Positions 46,401 through 57,656 of a stretch of 64,000 bases of DNA are shown in pieces (within the stretch, counting starts at the first letter, position 1; each line of letters starts with the position of its first letter). The stretch comes from Pratylenchus scribneri (Eukaryota; Nematoda; Chromadorea; Rhabditida; Pratylenchidae): positions 62,001 through 126,000 of the forward strand of contig JAQSEB010000127.1 of the NCBI GenBank assembly GCA_030063045.1. The letters are read 5' to 3'. A program made the position numbers and the translations under genes. The notes below the pieces were generated by a model. It was not told the DNA's origin, searched no databases, and saw only the letters and a program-made list of their open reading frames with translations.

Positions 46401-48009
46401 TTTAGCAAACCCTAAAATGGTTAGCTGATGGCCGCCAAATTGTGCCAGTGAGTTTTGGTTCAATTTTGGAGACGGAAGAAATGCCGGTGAAATATTTTGC
46501 CAAATTTGTGGAAACATTTGGCAAATTTGAGAACATTTTATTTGTTTGGAATTTTAAATTTGGCCCAAAAGGGAAGGATGCAAAACATGGAGTCAAAGTG
46601 CCGGATAATGTGCATTTGGTCAAATGGATGCAATTGCCGCTGATTTTGAGTGTGTTTTAATTTTTAAATAGGATTAAAATATTCGGTACTTGTACAGTTT
46701 ACGTACTCTTTACGGGAAAAGTGAAGGTCCCCCTCTGTGGGTGTTAGGATATGGCTAGGGAATACGTGAGATGATTTTTACCCCATCCTATTTGTAATTG
46801 TAACCTATCCCTGAATAACCCTGACCCTAATCCTGATGACCCTTCACGTTTTCCTTTGTGAGGAAAAAGAGGAAAACTGCACAAGTACCTATATTCTAAT
46901 TTCTAACGTGGCGAAATTTGCATACACGAATTTTTCGGTCCTTACCAAAAACGACAATAACAAATATAATTATAATAGAGTAAAATTTAGGGCCAAGATT
47001 TAGGTTCAAAAAAAGATGAGTTATAGGATTTTAGTCTTTAGAACTCGGAGTATGGGTTTTGGGCTATAAAGTTCGATTTGCCGTAAATTTCGGTTAATTT
47101 TCTAACAAATTAAACAATTTTCAGGATTATTTTTTGTATAATTTTAGGGACTATTTTTACTTGATTTTTAGAAAATTTAACTGACTGTGATGAAAATGAA
47201 ATTCTATGAATAAATAACAATATTTATTCAATTAAATATAAATTCAGAGAATCAAAAAACACGATTATTTATTTCGCATTGCGGCGGAGGTTCGGCTGGA
47301 GAATCCATTTCGGCAGGTGTTCCTCTCATTTGCCTACCAATCTCGGCCGGACAACCTTACAATGCTAGGGCAATGGCATCCCGGGGATTGGCCAAAGTGA
47401 TTGGAAAAATTGGCGACATTTTGGAACAAAATAATTTATTGGAGAATTCCATTCGAGAAATGTTGGAATGGAAAAATGACAGGTGAAATGAATAATGTAT
47501 AAATAATTAAAGGAAGACGAGCTTATAGAATAGGATAGAGTCGGTTTCGGTATGCGAAAATCAATAACCGAAATTGAGAAATTTTCCAAAAACCAAAAAT
47601 AGGAAAAACAGAAACCGAAAACCGGGTTTTCAAACCGATATTCGAAAATCAGGACTCTGTCCTTTTTTTAGTAAAAAGATAAGGCAACTTTTACTTACTG
47701 CTAAAACTCCTTTTTTCCTCTGAATTATTCCAATTTGCTACCAGGGAAAATTAATTTTACCCAAAAAATCAATATGGACTTATTTTCGATAGAAATATTT
47801 TTATAAATTAAAAATTTTAATAATAAATTTATCCTTTAAATTTAAGTAAATTCAAAATGGCATTGGAAAAAGTTCAAAAAGAAATGGAATTGTCGGAAAC
47901 GAATTTCATTAAATCCATGCGTAAAGTACAAAAGAATGTGGCAGATGAGAAAAAGGGGAAAGCAATAGCAATACAACATCCTCGAGGAGGACAGCATAAA
48001 TTGGATTGA
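43430..48009 (+). CDS. UDP-glycosyltransferase, divergent, secretory-pathway
   Basis: Nine exons in phase (43430-43639, 44220-44396, 44834-45035, 45080-45286, 45807-45916, 46036-46245, 46406-46649, 47248-47482, 47847-48009), about 585 residues. A signal peptide (LLLPFITLTFLCHCTFA) is followed by the acceptor-binding half and then the UDP-sugar half: VPVSFGSIL, FVWNFKFGP, VHLVKWMQLPLIL, and the signature region LFISHCGGGSAGESISAGVPLICLP. UGTs conjugate sugars to small lipophilic molecules in the ER. Oddities: the signature reads HCGGGS rather than HGG.NS, the family's DQ near its end is GQ, exon 3 carries an acidic linker (EEGEEDQIEEIEPEDEG), and no C-terminal membrane anchor is seen. Intron 3 is only 44 bp and GC-AG. 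Introns hold a perfect palindrome and two MITEs. Confidence 0.85.
45675..45738. repeat. Perfect 31-bp-arm palindrome in a UGT intron
   Basis: Arms of 31 bp (45675-45705 and 45708-45738) starting GTTACGGCCAAAAGTGG are exactly inverted with a 2-base centre, and the match continues imperfectly outside (TATGT/ACATA). It would fold into a strong hairpin or cruciform. It is probably the minimal remnant of a foldback element. Confidence 0.9.
46685..46889. mobile_element. MITE in UGT intron (GGTACTTGT ends)
   Basis: Ends GGTACTTGTACAGTTT and AACTGCACAAGTACC are inverted. The interior (GGTCCCCCTCTG, GTTAGGATA, ACGTGAGATGATTTTTACC, ATAACCCTGACCCTAATCC) matches the elements at 1286-1442 and about 12700-12830. 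Confidence 0.6.
47533..47662. mobile_element. Short inverted-repeat element in the last UGT intron
   Basis: GGATAGAGTCGGTTTCGG at the left mirrors GGACTCTGTCC at the right, with ACCGAAA/TTTTCGG-type words between them. Confidence 0.45.
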
Positions 48010-48601
48010 AGCAAAGGAATGATGGCATCAAACAATGAATCATTTTATTACAATTTTTTATTCGGGTTGGGATTGCATATTAATCCTACATATATTGTTT
48101 TTTTATGGATATTAAAACAAATTTCCATTTTGACCTAGGGATTTCATAAAATCAACTAATTATAAGCGCAAAAGAAGTTTCAAAAATTACGAAATTGTGT
48201 ATTGTCCTATTTTTTCTAAACAACTTTTATATTCACGTTAATCCATTTATTGATTTCTATAAAAGTAAAACCAAGGCAATTTTCAATGTTTGATGAATTT
48301 TTTTAATTATTAATTAATAGAACTCAATCATTTTTTGAGTAACTATTCAAATTCCATAGCCCAAAATGTGTTATTTGATAATTTATACTGTGCATCAAGC
48401 TATCATTCACGCACGCTGGGATTGATAAACAAAAGCCCTGGGTATCTGGTATTTTTATAATATTTAGCAGCCATATATCAAAAATCAGTTTTATTCATTT
48501 ATAATTTTTTTGAATTATTTTATAATTAGATTATTTTATTTTAATGGAATATGAATTCAATATGATTAATTTTTTTATCAAAAGTCGGTTCATCAATTCT
48601 T
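48010..48601. other. Convergent 3' flanks of the UGT and secreted-protein genes
   Basis: AT-rich spacer between two convergent stop codons. I see nothing in it beyond likely polyadenylation signals (AATAAA-like words on both strands). Confidence 0.4.
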
Positions 48602-49300
48602 TCATGGCAATCCGCCTTTTGGCCCCTGTGGAAGAGGCTGCGGTGCCGGTGCTTGAGGTTGACCATTCCCAGTGGACTGAGGAGGGCGATTTCCACTTTG
48701 GGGCCCATTTCCACTTGAAATTCCTTTTTGGCCAATGTCCACATGTCGCTTTCCTCTATATGGATAATCCGGTGCATCGAAATGGTCGAAGTCTTCAAAT
48801 CTTCGTCCATTTCTGTTAAAATGGTGCCCAACGCCCGCAAAAGGTCGTTCGCCACTTATTCGGTGTCGATCGCCAAAATAATCGTCTGGAAAAATTTAAA
48901 TAATTTAAGCTCAAAAAATTTCTTTTATTATTGGCTCAAAAAATATTATTGGTAAAAATAAGCAAAATTTAGGTTATAAAATTCCAAAAAATAATTAATT
49001 ATATTTCTATTTCTAAAAAATTTTCTACCCATTTTCCCCTCAAAATGAGTGGAAAATTCCTTGGGAAAAATTTTAAAAATTTCCCAAGCAAAAACCTGTG
49101 CCATAATGGTGTTCGGCACTTCGTTTGAATTTGCTGATTCTATTCAAAGGTGGAAAAATGCCCAAATCGCCGGGCGGTATTCCATCAACGAATGGCCGAT
49201 TTCCATCGTTATGTGAAAAAATGGTAGCACCAATTTCAGGCAAAATAATATAAAGTAGAAGGGAGAATAGGCAAAATAATGAAATTTTAAATGGATTCAT
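48602..49300 (-). CDS. Small secreted protein with dibasic sites, possible neuropeptide precursor
   Basis: Two exons (49300-49096 and 48885-48602), about 162 residues. A strong signal peptide (ISLFCLFSLLLYIILPEIGA) is followed by a Gly/Pro/His-rich chain with no domain. There are Lys-Arg pairs at KFKR-SAEHHYG and PYRGKR-HVD; the second has a Gly before KR, the usual signal for C-terminal amidation after prohormone cleavage. The C-terminal third is a low-complexity Gly/Asn/Gln/Pro tail (SGNGPQSGNRPPQSTGNGQ). A cleaved peptide precursor or a small secreted effector both fit. The downstream methionine at 49300 is taken as start because it opens directly on the signal peptide. Confidence 0.6.
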
Positions 49301-49807
49301 TTTGATTTGGCAAAAGATTTTTAGTGAATTAAGGTTAATATATTGTATTTGATTTATTAAAGCTAATCTCCTCATTTATATAATCCTTCGGTTGGCGAGG
49401 ATTGTTTATTATGGCCATTTATTTTTGTTTTCGATTCAGTCTTGTTTATTTCGCTTCTCGTTTCGACAATTCTTGCTATGTTTTTGTTTGATTAGCCATA
49501 TTGACAAGTTTTAAAAGTAAAAATTGGTCGCTTATCGTTTTATTTTTGTATGGGCCACAATTTGTTTGTTTGTTTATTGTTGATATTTTTAATGCGCAAA
49601 ATTGTTTTTCAATTCGATGACAAATTCGTTTATTTTGATCCGACTTTAAAATTATGAAATTTGAATGCTAAATTTGCTTTGCAAAAAATTTAAAACTAAG
49701 TTACAATGATCTATTTTTTAAGATTTTAAGACCATTAAAAAATTAATTTTTATTATTTATTTTAAAAATGATTAAATAATATTTAAAATATAATTCTATT
49801 GAAACAA

Positions 49808-52800
49808 TTAATCAACAGGCGGAAATTGTTTGTGTGAATATTTCACAATTGGCTCGGCCACAAAATGGATTTGTTTGTTTTTTTCTTCATTATCTTTGAC
49901 ATCATCCAATTCAAGCAATACCATAAAATTCCATTCGTTTTCTTTTTTCATCAGTGCACCCGGAATGAAGAGAGAGGTCTGAAAATTTTGCTTGAATACC
50001 ATTTTATAGCATCAACTTATTTTTTAAAAAATAATTTTATTGTAATTTATTATTTTCATATATTTAATCATTTTTACCATTCCAAATTTTTCTAAAAATT
50101 CAGAAAACTTTTGGATTGCTCTTAAAAAGTTTAAAATGAAAAATGTCATAAAATTGACAAATGATTGATTAATTTGCCTATATTAATTCACCTGTGGGCC
50201 TGCCTGAGGCCAATATCGGCCAATATTAAATCCATTGAAAAAGGCGACACCTCTGCCCCAGCCACGTGAATCAAAGAATGTATGGCCATTGGCCCAATCA
50301 ATTCCTTTGATTGGGGAAAATTTTGCAACATAAATGGCCAATGGACCATCCGAAATTTGTCCTGCTAGATTTTCCACATTATCCATGGATGTTGCTGTTT
50401 CCTGGAGCAATTTAAAACTTGAATGGATTAAAAATTTTATCCGAGTGGAATGAAATGTGTTTCATTCAGGCGGAATTAAAATGTGTTTCATTGGAATTAA
50501 ATATTCTTTCACTATGCGGAATTAAAAATTAAAACGGGATCTAAATCGATATAAAAATTTTATTTCGATTAAAATTAAAATGAGGCTCAAATCAGGGATG
50601 GGATCGATGTTTTAGTTTCCATTCCACCCTTTAATTAGTGTTTATCGTGTCAGCGTTTTATTTTGGGAGCATAGAGAATATAGATAAAACAGCAAAATTA
50701 CAAAATTCGGATTATCTGCTTCGAAACTCAAAAACCCACTTTTATGAATTTTAATACATTTCCTATTTTTTTAAAGTGGGGGCTACGAACTACTAGAATA
50801 CCCAATCTCTGCTATTAATTATATTATTTTTGGTCAGTGGAAATCAAAATCAACTGCAGCAAATTATGCTCAAACACCCAAATCTTGATTAATCAACATT
50901 GAACAAAGGGGAATTGCTCCCAATTAAATCACAAAAGAAGAAGACTAACCAACAGCACACAAAACACATTAGACACATTAGACACTTTCAACTCATCAGA
51001 CATCAGACTATACCCTTTTTATTCCGCCATTTCAAAATTTGAATTACACTAAAATATTTCATTTTTCAAAACGAGATTTATGATCTTTGATTTTGAATGT
51101 ATCAATTATATATTCTTTAGTGTCTGTAGTCTACGCACCTGCGGCTATAATGGCTTGCTTTGTGCGCCTATATATTCGGTGGTTGATTTTCAATCATTTA
51201 CCATTATTTTAATTTAATTTTAGATTCAATTATTTTTATTCACAAAATTCTTTAAAACTCTTCCAAAGTCAATAGAAATAGAAACAAATATTTTCCCAAT
51301 CAAAAATGGTACCCAATTTTAAGAAGGAAATTAAAGGTGAATTGTAGAAGATAAAATAAGCAATGCAAACAAATGACAATAAATTTAATGATGCATGAAT
51401 TTGTTTTTTAATAAAAGTAAATTTTCAACAAAAATTCATCATTTTATGAAAAGAAATTTTAAATAAATTACGGTCTATTAATGATAATCAGTGGAAATAC
51501 ATTTATTTACAAATTCGCGCTTCAATTTAATATTTTCCTGAAATTTGAAATTATATTCCCATAATTTTATTTTTTTACTTAATTTTTTTTGATTTCGTTT
51601 TAAAATTCTTAAAAACAGAAAAAGAAATGGCATATCATTTTACCAAATGTGCCATGTTGATTTTTGCTGTTTTTTTGTTCTCAATCGGCATTCAATTCAT
51701 TTCGGCTAAAAATGTCCCCGCAAATGTTGGGAACAAAGAAACAATGGAAACAATCAACAAATTCATTGAGCTTGGACAAAAAATTAACAAAAATCCAAAT
51801 GCCATTCCGGATGGAAAGGAAGCAAACGAATTTCGGAAAAAATGGTTTAATCAGATGGATTTTGATAAGGTATTGCTAAAAATTTATTAAAAATTAACTT
51901 AATTGATTGAAAAATGATTTTATTGTAGATAAATCAAATGAAAATTTCAATAAAACAAATGCTTTTTTTTTGTCGTTATTTTCAAATTTTTTTTATCTTA
52001 AAGGATGGCCAAGTTACGGTGGAGGAAAGTTTGAAATACCAGATGCAAAAAATGATGCCAATAATGATGGCAATGGCACAGGATAAGAAAAATGCCAACA
52101 GATTTATTGGGTGGATGCGACAAATGGCGGCTGGCCAAATGGGTTTAATGGACATGGACAAGGATGCAAAATTGAGTCGAGCGGAATTTGAGAAAGCATT
52201 TGGCAAAATGGTCGAAGGCATTGTGGCCGATGCAAAACAATAAAAATAAAATGAAATCCGAGGATAATAATAATATGATGAAATTGAAGAGAAATGAAAA
52301 TGATAATGGAAAAATAATTGAATATTTTACAAACACACTTGAATGAATTAATCATAAAATAATTTGTTAATACTATGAAATGTAAACAGCTAAAAGATGA
52401 CCTTTTATTAGCTCTTGCTTGTTAACTAGTCTATTTAGATGCAACAATAATTTTTTTGATGGGCCAATAAATGGAAATGGATTCAAATAAGGGCAGGGGG
52501 AAGAAGAAATTATCATTTATCAAAGTTACAGTGTCAAGAAGAAATTTAATAAAATGGCAGGAAGGCTATTTAACCTTTAGCATCCTACAAGAATTATGTG
52601 TACCCGAATATTGCACACCTTTGAAGCAATATTTTAAATAAGTTATCAGTAAAATATTTATACAAATGAATTTAATACTTTCCCTCCCTACAGGCGGAAT
52701 TAAAATGTGTTTCAGCCAGGTGAAATTTAAATGTGTTCCACCGGTCGGAATTAAGTATTTCACTAGGCAGAATTATTTTACCTAGAGGAATTAAAATGTT

Positions 52801-55800
52801 TTTCACCTGCTGTAGGAATTGATCAATTGCATTTGCATACATTGCATCCATGTCTATGCCACACTGAAGCCATCTTTGGCCAGCAGGTTTCCCATCAAGT
52901 ATAACAACCGAAAGAATGCCCTGAATTTAATTTAATATTTAAAAAATATAATATCGATATAATATATTTTCTGAATATTTTCGTCCTACTATTTTAATTG
53001 GATATCCAAATCCAAACATATTTTAAATTTAACTATGTATATATAGATTTTACCTTTGGATCGATTTCTGCTAGAGGATATGTTCGTCGACTCGTACTCT
53101 CCACGAGGATGTCAAGCCGTTGGCCCATTCGAACAGACATGGCCAATCCGACATTGTTCTCCAAAATCATGCCTTGATATTTGCCATCCAAAAAGAGGTA
53201 AGCCATATCGCGAAAATGAGGAATTGTCAATTGAGTTCCACCAATGTCCAATTCCGTGCTATACAAAACAAAATGAAATGACCCATCCAACTGCTCAAAG
53301 TTTAATGGAATTCGTTCGGAATTTTGGCATCGATCATTGGGCATAAATGTGGAGGAGGTGTTCAGCGTTTTGATGAAATTCGGGAGACGGATGGCTGCAA
53401 TTGGATCAACGGCGATGCCTCTGATGTGTGAAAATGAATTTAGCATTTATAATGGATTTTTAAGGGTGGAAACTGGAAATTAATCGGGAAATAGGTAAAA
53501 TTGCAGCCGAATAATGGCTAAAATCTTATAATTTAGTATTAAATATATCAAAAATCGAAAGAATAATCTTTAATTTAAAAATTATCAAATATTTGTTCAT
53601 CATTTTTTAAATAAAAACATCTTTGATTTATTAAACTACCTTGGATTTGGCGGAATTTCCAATGGTAGATTCGGCCAATATGGCCCCAAATTTTGGATCC
53701 AATGACGGATTGCTTCGTATAATGGCGTAGTCTGACCCGCCTCATTGATGGCTGCGCCAAAATCGTAGGAGGTGGTAACCTTCATTTCAAATTTCAATCA
53801 TTTTTACAAATTCCAAAATATAGAACCAACCATTCCGGGTTTTCCTGTAAATTCGTCAAATGAATATTTAATAAAATTATATTTAATATATTCAAATTCA
53901 AATAATATTAGGGTCCAAAAAATTAATATTTTTAATTGACCAACCAAAATAGAGGCCTCGTCCACTCCAGAAACCAAAATTTGTGCCGCCATGAAACCTG
54001 CCATTGATAAATTTCCCCCAAATTATATTTCCATTTTTATTGCCCATATTCACAAGAAAAATGAAAATGATGCATTTTGAGCCCACATTGCGTCCATTGT
54101 CTCCAAAATTAGGCCAATTTGTTGGCGTAAAACACCCGATTCGCCCCACATCGACAGCCACATTGTCCAAAATTCGGAATTCACGTTTGGGCCAAAAATT
54201 TAAAAAATATATAAATTTTAATATTATAATCAAAACAATCTTTTATACTGATAAATAATTACCTCTCTATTTATGATTAATTCGTTTAAAAATGAAAAAA
54301 TTCTCTTACAATTTATTCTTTTTAAAAGTTTTTTAAAAAAAGAAAATTTGGCCAAAAGAACGCCGAAATTTTCTAAATTAATTTTGCTAACAATTTAATT
54401 AGTTATCGCCATGGTGAAATAATAAAAATATAGGATAAAGCTTATAATATTGAGTAGACCAAATAGGTTTTTGCCAAATTTGGTCAAAATATTTTAGGTA
54501 AATTTCTTTTATTTTTAAAAATTACCTTTTCCAGCCGAATGTTTCTTTTGCTTAACAAAGTTAGCCCTGATCATTTCCTCCGTTTGATCTATTCCAAAAT
54601 CGATGGTAGGGAAAACACCTTCAATTGTGCCACAAATGCCCATTTGTTCGGTGTAGAAGCCATCGGCTAATATAATTAAATAAAAATATTTTAAAAGAGA
54701 CAATATATTCACTTGTATAAAGAACAACATCCTCGCCAAGATGGGCCCAAACTGTGTCCCTCAACCATCGCATATAGGAATGATCACAAAGTGAGGGCAC
54801 ATGGCCGTATTCATTCTCGATTTGAAGCATCAAAATGGGTCCACCATTTTTGTGAAGCCATGGCTTCAACATAGGCAATAGAGTGGAGAAATAACGCGCT
54901 ACATAGTGGAGATATCTGTGCCGTAAAATTTTTAAAAATTGAATGTAAAGGCAACAAAAAACTTAATTTTGGTGGAATTTTATTCATTAATTAAATTTTT
55001 CAAATAAATATTAATTTTAAATTTAGCAAAATTGTTATTTAATATCACGAATTGTGGTGAAATGATCAGGGAAAAATATTAATTTATTTGACAAAAAATT
55101 AAAAAGTTATGACCAAAAGAGATATGATAAAATAGTTCAATTTCCTGTCTTTCGCCATAATTTTCTGCGATAGCAGGGATGATGAGATATTGGCCAAAAA
55201 TTTCTTTGTTAAATTACCATTTAAAATCTAAATTTAAACGATTAATAAGAGTTATTAAAATCTATCCGATTAATGTAAATTAAAATTAAATTCTTTTTGT
55301 AAATTCCAATTTATTTCTTTGTCACTTTAATGCCAAGTTTTTATGAAGACCATAAATAATTTTCCATTTTTTGCTAATTTCAGTATCATTCATCGTGTTT
55401 TCGATTTCACCAACCTTTTATCAGATGTTCTTATTCGAATTTGTTCAGCCGTTCCATTGTTGCCTTTACTAATCAACCACCAAGGCAATCCGCCAAATTC
55501 CCATTCCGAACAAATATATGGCCCAATTCGAAGGAGCACATCCAATCCATTTTGTTGTGCCAATCGGAGGAATCGAACCACATCACGGTCGCCGGCAAAA
55601 TTAAAACTAAATATTTTTGCTAATAAATTAAACAATTTTTAAGGAAATTGTCTACCTATTTGGCTTTGTTTCATGAAAATTCCATGGAATATAAAATTGA
55701 ATGGCATTGAGGCCGGCTGCACGAACTTGACGCAGGCGTTTTTCCCAAAGTGAAGAATGAATCTATGAATATAAATTTGAAGAATTGGACTATTTTTAAG

Positions 55801-56400
55801 CTAATATTATTTAAAAAATATAAAACTTTAATTAAAAAAGCATTTTACTAGGTTCATGAATTTGAAAAAATTTTTAAATTCAAAAATTTCTTCCCACAAA
55901 GAATATTACACTTTATTCTCTTTTAATGACATATGAGTAATTTTTCAACTCCCCAAAATTGGGATAATTAGGGATTCTTAATAACTTAAATTTTGATCAT
56001 TTTTAAATAAATTATAGCTGATTTTTATAATAAGAGGGTCTACGATAATAAATCCTTTTCGAACATCTAATAAATAAAAAAACGCTCTCACAAATCTGGT
56101 TTACTGTAAATCCAGCTACATTTTTTAATTCTAAAGGTTATATAAACATTCCAATGTAAATATGAAATATTTTTCGACGATATAAACTATTATTTTTCAT
56201 AATAAGTTTACTCGAAAATAATGAATTTCGCCAGAAATGTAACGAAATGGCTGACCATCCTTCAAGAAAACATTGTTTTCGTAATCAATTTTGAAGGATC
56301 GCTGAATCATGTTTTGAACATTATTTCCAATTATTGAAGATGAAAAATGGCCAAATTTAATGAAAATAATGAAAAATATAAGAATTGATTTTTGGAACAT
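49808..56400 (-). CDS. Beta-galactosidase, glycoside hydrolase family 35
   Basis: Thirteen exons keep phase (first 56400-56212, last 49978-49808), about 679 residues. A signal peptide is followed by the GH35 barrel: [45 protein letters not shown] (acid/base Glu), NVNSEFW (nucleophile Glu), [12 protein letters not shown] and [14 protein letters not shown]. Beta-sandwich domains follow (WINGFNLGRYWP-like [14 protein letters not shown] near the end). It is a lysosomal or secreted enzyme that removes terminal beta-galactose from glycans. Oddities: a 14-nt micro-exon at 53844-53831, a 57-bp intron, several GTTGGT donors, and exon 6 (54192-54054), whose predicted 3' splice site ends TG rather than AG. 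The 2.4-kb intron 52806-50402 contains an EF-hand gene on the other strand. Confidence 0.9.
50445..50545. repeat. Degenerate direct repeats of GGCGGAATTAAAATGTGTTT
   Basis: Three to four imperfect copies of GCGGAATTAAAATGTGTTT (each 22-30 bases apart) lie just inside the distal end of the large beta-galactosidase intron. The same series, in the same orientation, lies at the other end of the intron (52690-52810). Confidence 0.6.
51627..52243 (+). CDS. Secreted EF-hand protein, nested in a beta-galactosidase intron
   Basis: Two exons (51627-51869 and 52004-52243), about 160 residues. The N-terminal signal peptide ([18 protein letters not shown]) targets the ER or secretion. Two EF-hand loops have the ligand pattern: [12 protein letters not shown] (split by the intron after DFDK) and [12 protein letters not shown]. 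Loop 2 lacks the usual glycine at position 6 (Ala), so it may bind calcium more weakly. The linker is Met/Gln-rich ([13 protein letters not shown]). It could be a calcium buffer in the secretory pathway or a secreted protein. The gene lies wholly within an intron of the opposite-strand beta-galactosidase gene. Confidence 0.8.
52690..52810. repeat. Degenerate direct repeats of GGCGGAATTAAAATGTGTTT, second cluster
   Basis: Four to five imperfect copies in direct orientation, ending at the 5' splice site of the large beta-galactosidase intron (the last copy overlaps TTTTTCACCTGCTG, which contains the splice donor). Together with 50445-50545 it flanks the whole 2-kb segment holding the EF-hand gene. 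Confidence 0.6.
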
Positions 56401-56883
56401 TTTTGCGGAAACATTTAATTAGCACGAAATTTTGGCGGATGAAAAAGCAAAAATTATCATCAATTGATATTTCTCTAAAGCAATTATTTTTTATCAGCAA
56501 AAGCAAATTAAATAATAAAAAAGCCATAAAATTATTTGTGCTTTCATGTAATTAAAAAGGAGATGATTAAATTGAAATATTTCATTTTCGAATCGAAATT
56601 CACTTTTTTTCAATTTTGATTTTTGACAATTAATAGAATTGTTTAATGATATATCTTCTTCACCCCTTGCCTATTTCTATTCTCATAAATTTGGTATGTG
56701 CCACAGTTCAACAAGGATTTTTTTTGAAATACTTTATCGAATCAATCAAAATTAAAATTGATAATAAAACAAAATAATTTCATCAGTTGTTTAAGATTAA
56801 ATATTCAAATAATTTATTTTCATTCTTTAGCCATTTATGCATTTGGAAAAGTCTAAAAATAAATTTTATCAATTGATTATTTG
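56401..56883. other. Spacer upstream of beta-galactosidase
   Basis: AT-rich. Must hold the beta-galactosidase promoter on the minus strand and the 3' flank of the 56884 gene. Nothing else is recognisable. Confidence 0.4.
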
Positions 56884-57462
56884 TTAATGTTTTACCCCAA
56901 ATTTCTCAATGCTCAAATTGATTTCGGTTAAGTCATCATCATAATCATCATCTTGGTCAAAGAAATATTTCTCCATTTGCGCTTTTCTATTTGTGTCGCC
57001 TTTTTTGATTCGAGCAATGCAATGTCGTAAATACTCTTCATCCTCATCTTCATAAACTTGAACTTTGGCGTATAAAGTCAACACTTCACCAGTTTTTCCA
57101 TTTTCCATTGTAAATTCCGTGAGATTATTCAATTCTGAATTGGCCACAATCAAAAATGGGTTTGGTTCGGTTGCCTTCTCGAATTCCTTTAAAAAATTAG
57201 AATTATAATAAAATCATTCAAAATATAGGTTGTTAATAATTTTTTTGCCAAAATACCCACCTCTTTGATTTTTTCAACAAATTGTGGTTGCATTTCATGA
57301 TCAACATGCAACCAAAGAAGTCGATGTTTTCCATCAAGTCGTCGCTTTTTTGTTAACCAATTTTTGATGAAATCTGCACGCGCATCGCCGTCGACAATAA
57401 GCGATAAATCTTGGGCCTCATCAAAAATATACGGAAAAAATGAAGAAAAATTTTCGAAGTGC
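56884..57462 (-). CDS. C-terminal exons of an unrecognised protein
   Basis: Two exons with good splice signals: about 57462-57265 (HFENFSSFFPYIFDEAQDL..., LLWLHVDHEMQPQFVEKIKE) and 57186-56884 (EFEKATEPNPFLIVANSEL, TGEVLTLYAKVQVYEDEDEEYL, acidic tail, stop). I do not recognise a domain; the pattern of a long alpha/beta C-terminal half resembles proteins amplified in plant-parasitic nematode genomes, but that is an impression only. An upstream open piece (about 57620-57500, MSGRIPILQLVGKYKIF) may be another exon, but its phase does not join cleanly. These exons may belong to the gene beginning at 60996, separated by the minisatellite. Confidence 0.5.
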
Positions 57463-57656
57463 ATGTAGCTGCTATTCCTGACTCTATAATTTAATTAGAT
57501 TTACGTAAATTTTTTTTCATAATGGAATTAATATTATAAATCGACACTTTTCGACGATTTGATAAGGGAAAAATTTTATATTTGCCAACTAATTGAAGAA
57601 TTGGAATCCGCCCGGACATCTCCACAATGGTATAAATAAAAATTGTATTAAATTTT

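Noticed and set aside
48544..48955. Plus-strand ORFs over the secreted-protein exon
   Set aside because: They are antisense shadows of exon 2 of the minus-strand gene, which joins in phase to a signal-peptide exon.
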